From positions 26,623 to 90,622 of the forward strand of contig NZ_JAIFRO010000007.1 of the NCBI RefSeq assembly GCF_019659805.1: a DNA stretch of 64,000 nt, in the 5' to 3' direction. Position numbers and translations under genes: made by a program. Under the pieces are notes generated by a model. The model worked only from the letters and a program-made list of their open reading frames with translations. It was not told where the DNA came from and did no database searches. Below, one piece after another: positions 9,861-20,120 of this stretch. Numbering within the stretch: the stretch's first letter is position 1; the number at the start of each line of letters is the position of its first letter. Origin of the DNA: Bartonella raoultii. Its GTDB lineage: Bacteria > Pseudomonadota > Alphaproteobacteria > Rhizobiales > Rhizobiaceae.

Positions 9861-11255
9861 ATGAGATATTTTTTTGTGGTATGGCTTTTGGGGGCAATTA
9901 TGACACCTATGTCATTTTGTTGCGCATACGCTCAAATTCCGCAAACACAAAAAGAAATTACTCTTTCATTTGCTCCTTTAGTTAAGAAGACTATTCCGTC
10001 TGTCGTCAATATTTATGCAGCTCGGCAAATTAAGGCTCGTTCGCCTTTTGAAGGTGATCCTTTTTTTGAGCAATTTTTTAGTCGTTTTCAAGATAATTTT
10101 CCAGTACGTAAGCAATCTTCATTGGGATCTGGGGTGATTGTTGATACACGGGGGTTGGTTGTTACGAATTATCATGTCATTAAAGATGCAAATGAAATTA
10201 AAGTGGCTCTTTCTGATGGTAGGGAGTTTGAGAGTAGGGTTAGGCTAAAAGATGAAGCAACAGATATTGCTGTGCTTGAAATTGATGCAGAGGGTGCTCA
10301 ATTTCCTGTTCTTCCGTTAGGAGATTCTGATGCTGTTGAAGTTGGTGATCTTGTTTTAGCAATTGGTAATCCTTTTGGTGTTGGACAGACGGTTACAAGT
10401 GGTATTGTTTCAGCACAAGCACGTACGCGTGTTGGTATTTCTGATTTTGATTTTTTTATTCAAACGGACGCTGCTATTAATCCAGGGAATTCTGGTGGAG
10501 CTTTAATTGATATGAAAGGACATTTAATCGGAATTAATACGGCTATTTATTCGCGCTCAGGTGGTTCTATAGGGATTGGTTTTGCTATTCCGGCAAATCT
10601 TGTAAAGGTTATGCTTGATACTGTTAAACGTGGCGGAAAATATTTTGTACCTCCTTATATTGGTGCATCTTTTCAAAATGTTACGTCTGATATTGCGAAT
10701 GGTTTAGGGCTAGAACGTCCTTATGGTGCTCTTATCATTGAAGTTATCAAAGATAGTCCTGCGTCAAAAGCGGGTTTAAAAATAGGCGATATTATTTTGA
10801 GTGCGCAAGGGATACGTGTTGATAATCCAGATAGTCTTGGGTATCGTTTGATGACTACTGGTATTGGGCATAGTGTCGCTTTAGAATATTTACGAAATGG
10901 AAAGACTTTTAAAACAGAAATCACTGTTTTATCAATACCAGAATCTGCATTTGCAAAGTCTGAAAAAATTGTTGGTGATAGCCCTCTTTCTGGTGCAGAA
11001 GTGTTAGATTTAACACCGCAAAACAGTCGACGTTTTCATCTGCCTATATCAGCAAGAGGTGTCGTGATTACGCACCTTGATGAAATGAGCAATGCTGCTG
11101 GGATTTTTCGCCCTGGAGATGTTTTGCGCATTGTTAATGGCCATAAAATTCAGACAGTAAGTCAGTTGAAAAAGATTCTTATACAAGGTCATCAAAATAT
11201 GTGGCAATTAGAATATGAACGTGATGGTATGTATATTCGCCAGTTTATTCGTTGA
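9861..11255 (+). CDS. Periplasmic Do-like (HtrA/Deg family) serine endoprotease
   Basis: 464 residues. A signal peptide (MRYFFVVWLLGAIMTPMSFC..., cleavage near AYA-Q at residue 24) sends it to the periplasm. The trypsin-like domain has the triad His105 (TNYHVI), Asp135 (TDIAVLE) and Ser211 (GNSGGA). Two PDZ domains follow at about 265-360 and 375-460. The family degrades misfolded envelope proteins. The ATG at 9861 has AAGGAGTGAG upstream. Its stop overlaps the rarA start, the conserved rhizobial pairing. A second Do-like paralogue probably exists elsewhere, so I leave the symbol open. Confidence 0.92.
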   Translation: MRYFFVVWLLGAIMTPMSFCCAYAQIPQTQKEITLSFAPLVKKTIPSVVNIYAARQIKARSPFEGDPFFEQFFSRFQDNFPVRKQSSLGSGVIVDTRGLVVTNYHVIKDANEIKVALSDGREFESRVRLKDEATDIAVLEIDAEGAQFPVLPLGDSDAVEVGDLVLAIGNPFGVGQTVTSGIVSAQARTRVGISDFDFFIQTDAAINPGNSGGALIDMKGHLIGINTAIYSRSGGSIGIGFAIPANLVKVMLDTVKRGGKYFVPPYIGASFQNVTSDIANGLGLERPYGALIIEVIKDSPASKAGLKIGDIILSAQGIRVDNPDSLGYRLMTTGIGHSVALEYLRNGKTFKTEITVLSIPESAFAKSEKIVGDSPLSGAEVLDLTPQNSRRFHLPISARGVVITHLDEMSNAAGIFRPGDVLRIVNGHKIQTVSQLKKILIQGHQNMWQLEYERDGMYIRQFIR

Positions 11256-12583
11256 GGTTTTTTTTGAATAAGGATTTTTTTGCTTCATCTTTTGATTTTA
11301 AAGTTCATAAAAATCAGCCGCTTGCAGAAAGAATGCGTCCTCGTTCTCTTCATGATGTTGTAGGACAAAATCATTTGGTTGGAGAAGATGGTTTGCTTTC
11401 GCATATGATGGCTGCTGGTTCACTTGGTTCTATGATTTTTTGGGGACCCCCAGGAACAGGAAAAACAACAATCGCCCGTTTATTAGCACTTGAAAAAAAG
11501 TTCGCTTTTGAGCAAGTTTCCGCTATTTTTACTGGTGTTGCTGAACTTAAGAAAATTTTTGAAGTTGCTCAGGCACGCTTTATCTCAGGGTATCAAACAC
11601 TTTTATTTGTTGATGAGATACATCGATTTAATCGTGCACAGCAGGATAGTTTTCTTCCCATGATAGAAGATGGTACTATAATTCTTATAGGGGCTACAAC
11701 GGAGAATCCTTCCTTTGAACTTAATGCTGCTCTTCTTTCTAGGGCACGTGTTATGACATTTCTTCCGCATGATAATAAAACTTTGGATATGCTGTTAAAG
11801 CGGGCAGAAAAAGTGGAAGGCAAATCTCTTCCTTTAGATGAAGATGCAAGAGATGTTCTGATAGAGATGTCTGATGGTGATGCGCGGGTTGCATTAACAT
11901 TGGCAGAGGAAGTTTGGTGTATGGCACGAGAAGGGGAGATCTTCAATACAATCGCTTTGCAAAAAAAGATTCAACGTCGCGTCCCCATTTATGATAAAGG
12001 ACGGGATAGTCATTATAATCTTATTTCAGCGTTGCATAAATCCGTTCGTGGGTCTGATCCTGATGCAGCCCTTTATTATTTAGCGCGTATGTTGGATGCA
12101 GGAGAAGATCCTCTCTATATTGGCAGAAGATTGGTTCGTATTGCCGTTGAAGATATTGGTTTGGCGGATCCGCAAGCTCTTGCCATTTGTAATGCAGCAA
12201 AAGATGCGTATGATTATTTAGGATCACCTGAAGGGGAGTTGGCTTTGGCGCAAGCATGTCTTTATGTTGCAACTGCACCAAAATCAAATGCGACATATCT
12301 TGCCTATAAAGCTGCTATGCATTCTGCTCGTAAAAATGGTTCTTTGCTTCCTCCCAAGCATATTCTCAATGCACCTACAAAATTTATGAAGGAAGAAGGG
12401 TATGGGCATGGTTATCGCTATGACCATGATGAACCAGAGGCTTTTTCAGGGCAGGAATATTTTCCTGAAAAACTTGGACGTCAAGTCTATTATCAGCCAG
12501 TTGAACGTGGATTTGAGCGTGAAATTGCAAAGCGCCTTAAATGGTGGAAGCAATTACGAGAGAAAAGAATTCTTAAAAAATAA
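11252..12583 (+). CDS. rarA: Replication-associated recombination protein A (AAA+ ATPase)
   Basis: 443 residues from a TTG at 11252 that overlaps the stop of the upstream protease gene; a second TTG at 11264 is also possible. The clamp-loader-like ATPase has LAERMRPRSLHDVVGQ at residues 24-39, Walker A GPPGTGKT (65-72), Walker B LLFVDEIH (117-124) and sensor GATTENPSFE. The C-terminal MgsA/RarA domain follows (LYIGRRLVRIAVEDIGLADP). The family acts at stalled forks. The start codon is the uncertain part. Confidence 0.93.
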   Translation: MRFFLNKDFFASSFDFKVHKNQPLAERMRPRSLHDVVGQNHLVGEDGLLSHMMAAGSLGSMIFWGPPGTGKTTIARLLALEKKFAFEQVSAIFTGVAELKKIFEVAQARFISGYQTLLFVDEIHRFNRAQQDSFLPMIEDGTIILIGATTENPSFELNAALLSRARVMTFLPHDNKTLDMLLKRAEKVEGKSLPLDEDARDVLIEMSDGDARVALTLAEEVWCMAREGEIFNTIALQKKIQRRVPIYDKGRDSHYNLISALHKSVRGSDPDAALYYLARMLDAGEDPLYIGRRLVRIAVEDIGLADPQALAICNAAKDAYDYLGSPEGELALAQACLYVATAPKSNATYLAYKAAMHSARKNGSLLPPKHILNAPTKFMKEEGYGHGYRYDHDEPEAFSGQEYFPEKLGRQVYYQPVERGFEREIAKRLKWWKQLREKRILKK

Positions 12584-13185
12584 AAGTCTCATTGAGAAAA
12601 ATGTTTATTGTTCTTGAATGGGTGTTATATCAATTGTATAATTATAAATTTATTTATGTTTTCAATTATATCTCATTATTTTGTAATCTCAAAAATTTTT
12701 ATATAATTTAAAGTTTATATCTGTCTAAAGAACAAATTTAAAAAATATTTATCAGCGATTATCTATAAGTTGCTTTGTGTTTATGTGTTGGCTGTGTGCG
12801 TTATTATGTTACGTGGTTGATGATAAATTTTTTGCTTATCATTATTGAGGAAAATTCTATTACGAGATATCTTCTTTTAAGAACTTACAAAGGGATATTT
12901 GAGAACTGTGTATAAAGCATTGTATTGAAATTTAAATTGTTTCTTTTCTATAAGAGAGGTATAAATATGTTGATTTTTTTCCTTAGTAAAATTTGGGGTT
13001 GAAGTGTATTTTGTTATTAAAAAATGAGAAATACCCAGTTTTTTCAGAAGACTGTGTGCTGTAGGCGCAATATGGGGAGAAGAATAAAAATAGTCTGTGA
13101 AAATCTCAACGCAAGACTTTAGTTTATTCAAAATAACAGTGTAGATTAGGTATTGGATTATTGTAAATTGGTCAAGGATATAATC
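12584..13185 (+). other. Non-coding stretch upstream of recA
   Basis: About 600 AT-rich bases between rarA and recA. I see no convincing gene and no RNA gene. A 115-codon open frame on the minus strand (12877-13224) runs into the recA coding region and has no recognisable protein signature. The stretch must contain the recA promoter, but I could not find a clear alphaproteobacterial LexA box (GTTC or GAAC half-sites 11 bases apart). Confidence 0.5.
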
Positions 13186-14229
13186 GTGGATAAAACAAAA
13201 GCTCTCGATGCTGCTCTCTCTCAAATTGAACGTTCTTTTGGTAAAGGCTCAATTATGCGTCTTGGGCAAAAAGAGCAGGTTGTTGAAATTGAAACAGTCC
13301 CAACAGGTTCATTATCTTTAGATATCGCTTTGGGTATCGGTGGATTACCGAAGGGGCGTATTGTTGAGATTTATGGACCAGAAAGCTCTGGAAAAACTAC
13401 ATTGGCTCTTCATGCGATTGCTGAGGCACAGAAAAGCGGTGGAGTTTGCGCTTTTATTGATGCAGAGCATGCTCTTGATCCTATTTATGCACGCAAGCTT
13501 GGTGTTGATTTAGAAAATTTGTTTATTTCTCAGCCAGATACGGGTGAACAGGCGTTGGAAATTACGGAAACGTTGGTACGTTCTGGTGCTGTTGATGTGC
13601 TTGTTGTTGATTCTGTGGCTGCTTTAACGCCACGTGCAGAAATTGATGGAGAAATGGGTGATGCTTTACCTGGCTTACAAGCTCGGTTAATGAGTAAAGC
13701 TTTGCGGAAACTAACCGCATCAATTTTTCGCTCTAATTGTATGGTGATCTTTATTAACCAAATTCGCATGAAAATTGGCGTGATGTTTGGTTCTCCTGAA
13801 ACAACAACAGGTGGGAATGCTTTAAAATTTTATGCTTCTGTTCGTTTGGATATTCGCCGTATTGGCTCTATTAAAGATAAGGATATGGTCGTTGGGAATC
13901 AGACACGTGTTAAAGTGGTAAAAAATAAATTAGCACCTCCATTCAAACAAGTTGAATTTGATATTATTTATGGTGAAGGTATTTCCAAATTAGGTGAATT
14001 GATTGATTTGGGAGTCAAACTTGGCATTGTGGAAAAATCTGGCTCATGGTTTTCTTATAATTCTCAACGTTTAGGGCAAGGACGAGAAAATGCGAAACAA
14101 TTTTTACGTGAGCATATAGAAATTGCTACAGAAATCGAAACAGCTTTGCGTCAAAATGCTGGTTTGATTGCTATTGAGTTCTTAGAAAATGCAGGATCAG
14201 ATACAACAGAAAGCGATGAAGTCATTTGA
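13186..14229 (+). CDS. recA: Recombinase RecA
   Basis: 347 residues from GTG 13186, chosen because AAGGA (13174-13178) sits 7 bases upstream and the protein then begins [20 protein letters not shown], the normal RecA start; an upstream in-frame TTG at 13153 is not needed. Walker A GPESSGKT is at 64-71, with the VVDSVAAL block and [20 protein letters not shown] covering the L2 DNA-binding loop. RecA carries out strand exchange and activates LexA cleavage. The acidic C-terminus is present. Confidence 0.97.
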   Translation: MDKTKALDAALSQIERSFGKGSIMRLGQKEQVVEIETVPTGSLSLDIALGIGGLPKGRIVEIYGPESSGKTTLALHAIAEAQKSGGVCAFIDAEHALDPIYARKLGVDLENLFISQPDTGEQALEITETLVRSGAVDVLVVDSVAALTPRAEIDGEMGDALPGLQARLMSKALRKLTASIFRSNCMVIFINQIRMKIGVMFGSPETTTGGNALKFYASVRLDIRRIGSIKDKDMVVGNQTRVKVVKNKLAPPFKQVEFDIIYGEGISKLGELIDLGVKLGIVEKSGSWFSYNSQRLGQGRENAKQFLREHIEIATEIETALRQNAGLIAIEFLENAGSDTTESDEVI

Positions 14230-14436
14230 TAAGATATTTTTAAAAGGTAATTTCTTTCCTTCACATTTTTCTGTTTTTATTTCTTAGAATTTTAAAATGT
14301 AAAATTGCTTATTTTTAAATTTTTTTGAGCAAATATTCTACTCTTTGATTAAATTAACTCCAAGCTTGGCAAAGAGGATATTTAGTAAAGATGGATTTTG
14401 CTTTCATTTTTTTCTGTTATATTTTCAGGTGTTGAT

Positions 14437-17103
14437 ATGAATAGCGTTAAGAACATACGATCAACTTTCCTAGATTATTTTCGTCTTAATGGGCATGAAG
14501 TTCTTTCTTCTAGCCCACTTGTTCCGCGTAATGATCCCACACTCATGTTTACAAATGCAGGAATGGTACAGTTTAAAAATGTTTTTACTGGCCTGGAACA
14601 GCGTTCCTATAAAAAGGCAGCAACGGCACAAAAATGTGTTCGCGCGGGTGGAAAGCATAATGATCTTGACAATGTTGGTTATACAGCACGCCATCATACA
14701 TTTTTTGAGATGCTGGGTAATTTTTCTTTTGGTGATTATTTTAAAGAAGAAGCCATTTTTTTATCATGGAATCTTTTAACAAAGGAATTTTGTCTTCCAA
14801 AAGACAAATTGTTGGTAACGGTTTATCAGAGTGATGATGTTGCAGCGGAATTGTGGCGTAAAATTTCAGGACTTTCAGACGAGAAGATAGTTCGTATTGC
14901 AACGGCTGATAATTTTTGGGCAATGGGAGATACTGGACCTTGTGGTCCTTGTTCGGAAATTTTTTATGATCATGGTGATAAAATTTGGGGTGGACCTCCC
15001 GGAAGTATAAATGAGGAGGGTGATCGCTTTATTGAGATTTGGAATCTTGTCTTTATGCAATATGAGCAGGTGAGTAAGGAGGAACGTGTTGAATTGCCTC
15101 ATCCTTCTATTGATACGGGAATGGGGTTAGAGCGTATAGCTGCTGTTTTACAGGGGGTGCATGATAATTATGACATTGATCTTTTCCGTGCGTTGCTTGC
15201 TGCATCAGAAGAAATTACAGGGGTTGAGGCGACGGGCGATTTTATTGCCAGTCATCGGATTATTGTTGATCATCTTCGTTCAACGGCATTTTTGATTGCT
15301 GATGGTGTTCTTCCTTCTAATGAGGGAAGGGGATATGTTTTGCGGCGTATTATGCGTCGTGCTATGCGTCATGTGCATCTTCTTGGTGTTAAAGAGCCCT
15401 TAATGTGGCGTCTTTTACCTGCATTAATTCGTGAAATGGGGCAAGCTTATCCTGAGTTGGTGCGTGCTGAATCTTTGATTGCAGAAACTTTAAAATTAGA
15501 AGAAATGCGCTTTCGCAAAACTCTTGAACGAGGACTTGGTTTATTAAATGAAGCAAGTACTCATCTTAGAGAAGGGGATGATTTGAATGGTGAAGTTGCT
15601 TTCAAGCTTTATGATACCTATGGCTTTCCACTTGATTTGACCCAAGATGTTCTTCGACGTCGTGGAATATCTGTTGATATTGAGGCCTTCGATAAAGCGA
15701 TGGAACGCCAGAAAGAGGAAGCGCGTGCCAATTGGTCTGGTTCAGGTGAAGCAAAAACAGAGGAAATCTGGTTTTCTGTTCGTGATCGGGTAGGAGCTAC
15801 AGAGTTCTTGGGTTATGAAACAGAAAAAGCGGAAGGTATTGTTACAGCTCTTGTCTATGATGGTAAAGTTGTTGATGAGCTTTCTTCAGGGCAAAAGGCT
15901 GTTCTTATTGTAAATCAGACCCCTTTTTATGGTGAATCTGGAGGGCAGATTGGTGATAGTGGTATCATTTCCGCTGAAGACTTTATTTTTGAAGTATATG
16001 ATACTCAAAAAAAAGCTGATGGTGTTGTTCTTCATATTGGAGAGGTTAAATCTGGTCAAGTAAAGACATCTAATTGTGTGGAATTAGCCGTTGATGGTGT
16101 TCGTCGTAAAAAAATCCGAGCCAACCATTCTGCTACCCATTTAGTACACGAAGCTTTACGTCAAGTATTAGGATCTCATGTTACACAGAAGGGATCTCTT
16201 GTAACACCGGAGCGGTTACGTTTTGATTTTTCTCATCCCAAATCCGTTTCTTTGGAAGAATTGAAAAAAATAGAAAATTTAGCGAATAATATTGTTTTGC
16301 AAAATAGTGAAGTAACAACTCGTCTTATGTTGGTGGATGATGCAATTTCTGAAGGAGCTATGGCGTTATTTGGTGAGAAATATGGTGAGGTAGTACGTGT
16401 TGTTGCTATGGGTAACCAGCTTGAACAGGGAGGATTAAAAAAGAAGTGGTCCATTGAACTTTGTGGAGGGACCCACGTGAAGAGAACTGGCGATATTGGG
16501 GTTATTCATATTGTTTGTGAAAGTTCTGTAGCATCTGGGGTACGTCGTATCGAAGCTTTGACAGGTACAGCAGCGCGTCTTTATCTTAGTCGCCAAGATG
16601 CACGTATTCGTGAAATAGCTGATCTTTTAAAAACTTCTACTACTGGTGTGGAGGGACGGATACAAATTTTGCTTGAAGATCGTCGTAAACTTGAAAAAGA
16701 ATTGAATGATGTGCGAAAAAAAATTGTGCTGAAGGGTGGGAATATGAACAATGGTCAAGAAGACATTACCATTATCAATGGTATTTCTTTTATAGGACGT
16801 GTTGTAAGTAATATTTTACCACGAGATCTTAAAGCGTTAGTCGATTCTGGCAAAAAGCAAATTGGATCTGGAGTTGTTGCTTTTATTTCTGTTTCTGAGG
16901 ATGGTAAGGGGAGTGCTGTTGTTGGGGTTACAGATGATTTAACGGGTAAGTTGAATGCTGTTGATTTGGTGCGTATTCTTTCATCTGTTCTTGGTGGTCA
17001 AGGTGGTGGTGGGCGTCCTGATATGGCGCAGGCTGGTGGTCCTAAAGGAAGTAAAGCTGGTCAGTCTCTTACGGCATTAAAAGCTTTTCTTGAAAAATTA
17101 TAG
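14437..17103 (+). CDS. alaS: Alanine--tRNA ligase
   Basis: 888 residues from ATG 14437 (CAGGTGTTGAT upstream); an earlier in-frame TTG at 14398 would add a non-homologous leader. Order of domains: class II catalytic core ([30 protein letters not shown]), tRNA-recognition helices, editing domain with the zinc-type motif HSATH and CGGTH, coiled linker, and the glycine-rich DHHA1 tail [16 protein letters not shown]. It charges tRNA-Ala and hydrolyses mischarged Ser/Gly-tRNA-Ala. Confidence 0.97.
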   Translation: MNSVKNIRSTFLDYFRLNGHEVLSSSPLVPRNDPTLMFTNAGMVQFKNVFTGLEQRSYKKAATAQKCVRAGGKHNDLDNVGYTARHHTFFEMLGNFSFGDYFKEEAIFLSWNLLTKEFCLPKDKLLVTVYQSDDVAAELWRKISGLSDEKIVRIATADNFWAMGDTGPCGPCSEIFYDHGDKIWGGPPGSINEEGDRFIEIWNLVFMQYEQVSKEERVELPHPSIDTGMGLERIAAVLQGVHDNYDIDLFRALLAASEEITGVEATGDFIASHRIIVDHLRSTAFLIADGVLPSNEGRGYVLRRIMRRAMRHVHLLGVKEPLMWRLLPALIREMGQAYPELVRAESLIAETLKLEEMRFRKTLERGLGLLNEASTHLREGDDLNGEVAFKLYDTYGFPLDLTQDVLRRRGISVDIEAFDKAMERQKEEARANWSGSGEAKTEEIWFSVRDRVGATEFLGYETEKAEGIVTALVYDGKVVDELSSGQKAVLIVNQTPFYGESGGQIGDSGIISAEDFIFEVYDTQKKADGVVLHIGEVKSGQVKTSNCVELAVDGVRRKKIRANHSATHLVHEALRQVLGSHVTQKGSLVTPERLRFDFSHPKSVSLEELKKIENLANNIVLQNSEVTTRLMLVDDAISEGAMALFGEKYGEVVRVVAMGNQLEQGGLKKKWSIELCGGTHVKRTGDIGVIHIVCESSVASGVRRIEALTGTAARLYLSRQDARIREIADLLKTSTTGVEGRIQILLEDRRKLEKELNDVRKKIVLKGGNMNNGQEDITIINGISFIGRVVSNILPRDLKALVDSGKKQIGSGVVAFISVSEDGKGSAVVGVTDDLTGKLNAVDLVRILSSVLGGQGGGGRPDMAQAGGPKGSKAGQSLTALKAFLEKL

Positions 17104-17801
17104 AAAATAAATTCCTCTTCATTACAGGTATTTTGTTTATTTATAAAGTGTTAGCTTTATTATTGAATTTTATTTTTAAAGAAAAATTTGTAAAGTCGTC
17201 TCGTTTTTATGATGCGATTGCCTTATGCAGTGGGGTGACATTTTTCTTCTTTTTTCTTGATTGATAATCCACTGTTTTTTAAGAATTTATAGAAGTGTCC
17301 ACCTTTATCGATCAAATTCTTGAAAACTTCCTTTTTCAATTAAATACCCTTGTTCTAGAAAGAGTACAACGTTAGCATTGCTTATTGTTGAAAGACGATG
17401 GGCTATAATACAAGGGATGCGGTTATGGTTTATATATTCAAGCGCAGCTTTGGCGCGCTCTTCCGTTTCAATATCAAGGCAACGGGTTGCTTCATTTAAA
17501 ATAGAATAGGTGCATTTTTTCTTTATTTAGATTAGATAAGTGAGGATACGTACATAGGTTTTGAATAATGACATAGGTGCTCATCTCCACTCGTTATTGT
17601 AAACATAAAGCTTATCAATTTTTCTTATCATTAGATTGTGAGCTAATAAAATTTAAACGGGAATAAAAGGCAATTTTAGATACTTACTGTAATATGATGT
17701 GATAAAGTTAATCTCATAGGATAAAGATTGGCTTTATACAAGACGAGATATAAAACAGAGTCATAAAGTTATTGAGAAAAATATATGGTAAGGGAACTTT
17801 C
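17104..17801 (+). other. Intergenic region with a decayed ABC-transporter gene
   Basis: About 700 bases between alaS and the pseudouridine synthase gene. The only recognisable content is the reverse-strand ABC ATPase remnant at 17305-17514. The remaining parts (17104-17300 and 17515-17770) are AT-rich with frequent stops in all frames. Confidence 0.6.
17305..17514 (-). pseudogene. Remnant of an ABC transporter ATP-binding domain (C-terminal end)
   Basis: Reading the minus strand leftward from about 17514 gives ILNEATRCLDIETEERAKAA, then HNRIPCIIAHRLSTISNANV, then VLFLEQGYLIEKGSFQEFDR and a stop at 17305-17307. This is the Walker B/D-loop (normally ILDEATSALD), the H-loop (IAHRLSTI) and the C-terminal tail of an exporter-type ABC ATPase. 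A stop precedes it upstream and no P-loop or membrane domain is present. Asp in Walker B is Asn and the D-loop is altered. Only about 70 codons remain, so it is a decayed fragment. Confidence 0.85.
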
Positions 17802-18785
17802 ATGACAGGCGTAAAAATAAAAAAAGTTGAAGCAGATGAAAATGGAATGCGCTTAGATCGTTGGTTTAAACTACATTATCCAGGACTTGGGTTTGGACAT
17901 TTACAAAAATTACTGCGTTCTGGCCAGATAAGAATTGATGGTGGGCGTGTGAAAACTGATACGCGTCTTCTTATAGGACAATCTGTTCGTGTTCCGCCTC
18001 TATCTCTTAATAATAAGGAAGTTCTTGCTATAACAGATAAAACCCTTCGTAAACAGGATGATGAAACGGTTTTAAAAAAAATGTTGCTTTATGAAGATTC
18101 AAAGATTTTTGTTTTTAATAAACCAGCTGGTCTTGCGGTACAGGGTGGTTCTGGTTTGGTCCGTCATGTGGATAGTATGCTTGAAGTGTGGCGTAATAAA
18201 AAAGGTGAAAAGCCGCGTTTGGTTCATCGTCTTGATCGTGAGACATCAGGAGTGCTTATTGTTGCACGCTCAAGGGGAGCAGCACAGGCTTTAACGGCTG
18301 CTTTTAGAACGCGTGAAACGAAAAAAACATATTGGGCATTGGTTCGTGGTGTGCCTAAAAAAAAGCAAGATAAAATTTCAACATGGATGGTTAAGGATAG
18401 CGCTTCCCAAGGTGATAAAATGCGGGTTTGTGAGCATGGGGAGCCAGATTCATCGCATGCAGTTTCCTATTATCGTATTTTAGATACGCGAGGAAGAGCT
18501 CTTTCATGGCTTGAAATGGAACCTTATACGGGGAGAACACATCAGCTTCGTGTACATGCTGCTTATATGGATCATCCTATCATTGGTGATGCAAAATATT
18601 TTTTTTCCGATAGTAATTGGGCGTTACCAGGTGGAATACAAAATCGCCTTCATCTTCATGCACGCCGGATTCGTGTTCCTCATCCTTCAGGGGGAATATT
18701 GGATATCGTCGCCCCTTTACCACCTCATATGGTACAAAGCTTTAATCTTTTGGCTTTTAATGAAAATGATGGCGATACAGAATAG
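17802..18785 (+). CDS. Ribosomal large subunit pseudouridine synthase, RluC type
   Basis: 327 residues from ATG 17802, with AAGGGA 7-12 bases upstream; an in-frame TTG at 17772 is unlikely. An N-terminal S4 RNA-binding domain (RLDRWFKLHYPGLGFGHLQKL) precedes the RsuA/RluA catalytic core, whose active-site aspartate lies in HRLDRETSGVL. GRTHQLRVHAAYMDHPIIGD is the C-terminal signature. The family isomerises uridines of 23S rRNA; target sites 955/2504/2580 are those of E. coli RluC and are assumed here. In related Rhizobiales this gene is close to an ATP12 gene, as here. Confidence 0.9.
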   Translation: MTGVKIKKVEADENGMRLDRWFKLHYPGLGFGHLQKLLRSGQIRIDGGRVKTDTRLLIGQSVRVPPLSLNNKEVLAITDKTLRKQDDETVLKKMLLYEDSKIFVFNKPAGLAVQGGSGLVRHVDSMLEVWRNKKGEKPRLVHRLDRETSGVLIVARSRGAAQALTAAFRTRETKKTYWALVRGVPKKKQDKISTWMVKDSASQGDKMRVCEHGEPDSSHAVSYYRILDTRGRALSWLEMEPYTGRTHQLRVHAAYMDHPIIGDAKYFFSDSNWALPGGIQNRLHLHARRIRVPHPSGGILDIVAPLPPHMVQSFNLLAFNENDGDTE

Positions 18786-19372
18786 GCAAAGTGAAAGAGG
18801 AGTTTTTATTCTTTAGTGTCGTGCTGTAAATACTGTTTAGGGGGATAGAAAAATAAATTCACATGTCAGGTGTGTTTTGTTTTTGGATATATTGACGAAT
18901 AATGTCAATTGGAGCATTTCCACAGCTACTAGCGAAGTAGGAAGGTGACCAGAGATGGCCTCCCCATAATTTTTGTGGTGCGCATTTTTCTGTTTTCATT
19001 TTTTTGTGAGAAGTATTTTTAAGCTATGAATGCGTGAAGATATCGCTTTTGTATATAAATAATTTACAAGGTGATAAATTTATTTTTTCTTTTAAATTAA
19101 ACGCGTTCAATTTGTAGAAAAAGATAAATATTTTTTTAATTTCCCTAATAGCTCTTATCTGAAGATAAGAAAAAGAGCATTATTGTATTTTCCAAAAAAA
19201 ACATAGTCTTAAATCCGATGAGAACTGGTAAGATTCTTTTTTAGGATACGGAAAAAGGACCATAAAGCAAAATATATAAATGCTAAACTTCAAAAGATAT
19301 TAATTAAAAAAGAATGGATGGGTTTTTAGCAAGAAGGAAGTAATAATTTTTGTAAAGTTTTATCTTTCTTTT
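18786..19372 (+). other. Intergenic region with an IS200-type remnant
   Basis: Apart from the transposase tail at 18859-18999 the roughly 590 bases hold no recognisable gene. The stretch from 19000 to 19370 is AT-rich with stops in all frames. Confidence 0.55.
18859..18999 (-). pseudogene. C-terminal fragment of an IS200/IS605-family TnpA transposase
   Basis: The minus strand reads MKTEKCAPQKLWGGHLWSPS, then YFASSCGNAPIDIIRQYIQK and QNTPDM before a stop at 18859-18861. This matches the C-terminal end of the small HUH transposase TnpA (usual form ...LWGGHLWSPSYF...G..IRQYI...). The catalytic HUH motif and the first two thirds are absent, so the fragment cannot be active. It is the only insertion-sequence trace I found in the housekeeping part of the window. 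Confidence 0.85.
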
Positions 19373-19531
19373 TTAAAATTGCTCGTTCAATTCTTTTTCT
19401 GTATCAAGATACAATCTTGCCCGTTTGAAAAAAAAGTAATAAATGCCAACAATAAGCATGCTGTTTAAAACAGTAACAATAATAAGACCCAAAAAAGCAA
19501 GAATACCTAATAATATTGTAATAAGAATCAT
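19373..19531 (-). CDS. Small single-pass membrane protein, unknown function
   Basis: A 52-codon frame. ATG at 19531-19529 is preceded by AAGGG on the minus strand and lies 11 bases after the stop of the next gene upstream. The protein starts MILITILLGILAFLGLIIVT and continues with a hydrophobic stretch to YYFFF, then a charged tail (KRARLYLDTEKELNEQF). One long or two short membrane segments are visible. The ribosome site and the tight spacing to another membrane-protein gene support it being real. I do not recognise a family. Confidence 0.55.
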   Translation of the reverse strand: MILITILLGILAFLGLIIVTVLNSMLIVGIYYFFFKRARLYLDTEKELNEQF

Positions 19532-19541
19532 TTTTTTTCCC

Positions 19542-19964
19542 TTATCTTTTTTCTACAGTGCCTGATTTACTTTGCTGTTTGGAGCTCTTTTCCAGTTTTT
19601 GAAGCATTTTTTTTAGTCTTTTATCTAGTATAAAGTGTAATACTAAAACGACAGGTAAGAAGATGATAGATAACCCCCAAATAAAAGTTGGTAGGAAGAC
19701 AATAAAGTCAAAAAAACCGCCTCCTCCAACATAAATTCTTCCGCTAAACAATCCGAATAAAAATATTGGCAGAGATACTGCACGAATAGATCCTAAGATT
19801 AACATAACTATCGTTATACAAAAGATTATTTTATAGTCTGTTTTTGAGAGCATCATAGTTTTTTTGAAGGAACAAACTTTAGATTCTTCCTTAACGTCTC
19901 TATATTGTGCATTCTCGTGTATTTTAAAAGATTCATGTTCTGCTTGTGGTTTATCTGTTATCAT
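19542..19964 (-). CDS. Predicted two-pass membrane protein, unknown function
   Basis: 140 residues from ATG 19964 (GCGGGGAAAT upstream). An open frame continues upstream to 20120 but without a usable start context. The N-terminal 45 residues are polar (MITDKPQAEHESFKIHENAQ). Two hydrophobic segments follow (YKIIFCITIVMLILGSIRAV and FIVFLPTFIWGLSIIFLPVV), then a basic tail rich in K and S. It probably forms a two-gene unit with the 52-residue gene downstream. No family recognised. Confidence 0.6.
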   Translation of the reverse strand: MITDKPQAEHESFKIHENAQYRDVKEESKVCSFKKTMMLSKTDYKIIFCITIVMLILGSIRAVSLPIFLFGLFSGRIYVGGGGFFDFIVFLPTFIWGLSIIFLPVVLVLHFILDKRLKKMLQKLEKSSKQQSKSGTVEKR

Positions 19965-20120
19965 ATTGATATTTCCCCGCTTTCTATTTTTTACCAACGG
20001 CCTTTTTAAAAGGCATATCCTTAAAGTCTTCTTCTTATTTTTTCTTAGGTAAAGATATATAAGAAAAAACCTGTACCCCAACAGATAAGTATATTTGCTA
20101 TAAAACCATAAATAGTACAA

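Noticed and set aside
12881..12906. Two GAAC words 22 bases apart upstream of recA as a LexA box
   Set aside because: The alphaproteobacterial SOS box needs half-sites 11 bases apart. The 22-base distance and the position about 300 bases before recA do not fit.
12877..13224. 115-codon frame on the minus strand upstream of recA
   Set aside because: It begins inside the recA coding region, shows no family pattern and has AT-rich composition expected by chance. I could not prove that it is not a gene remnant.
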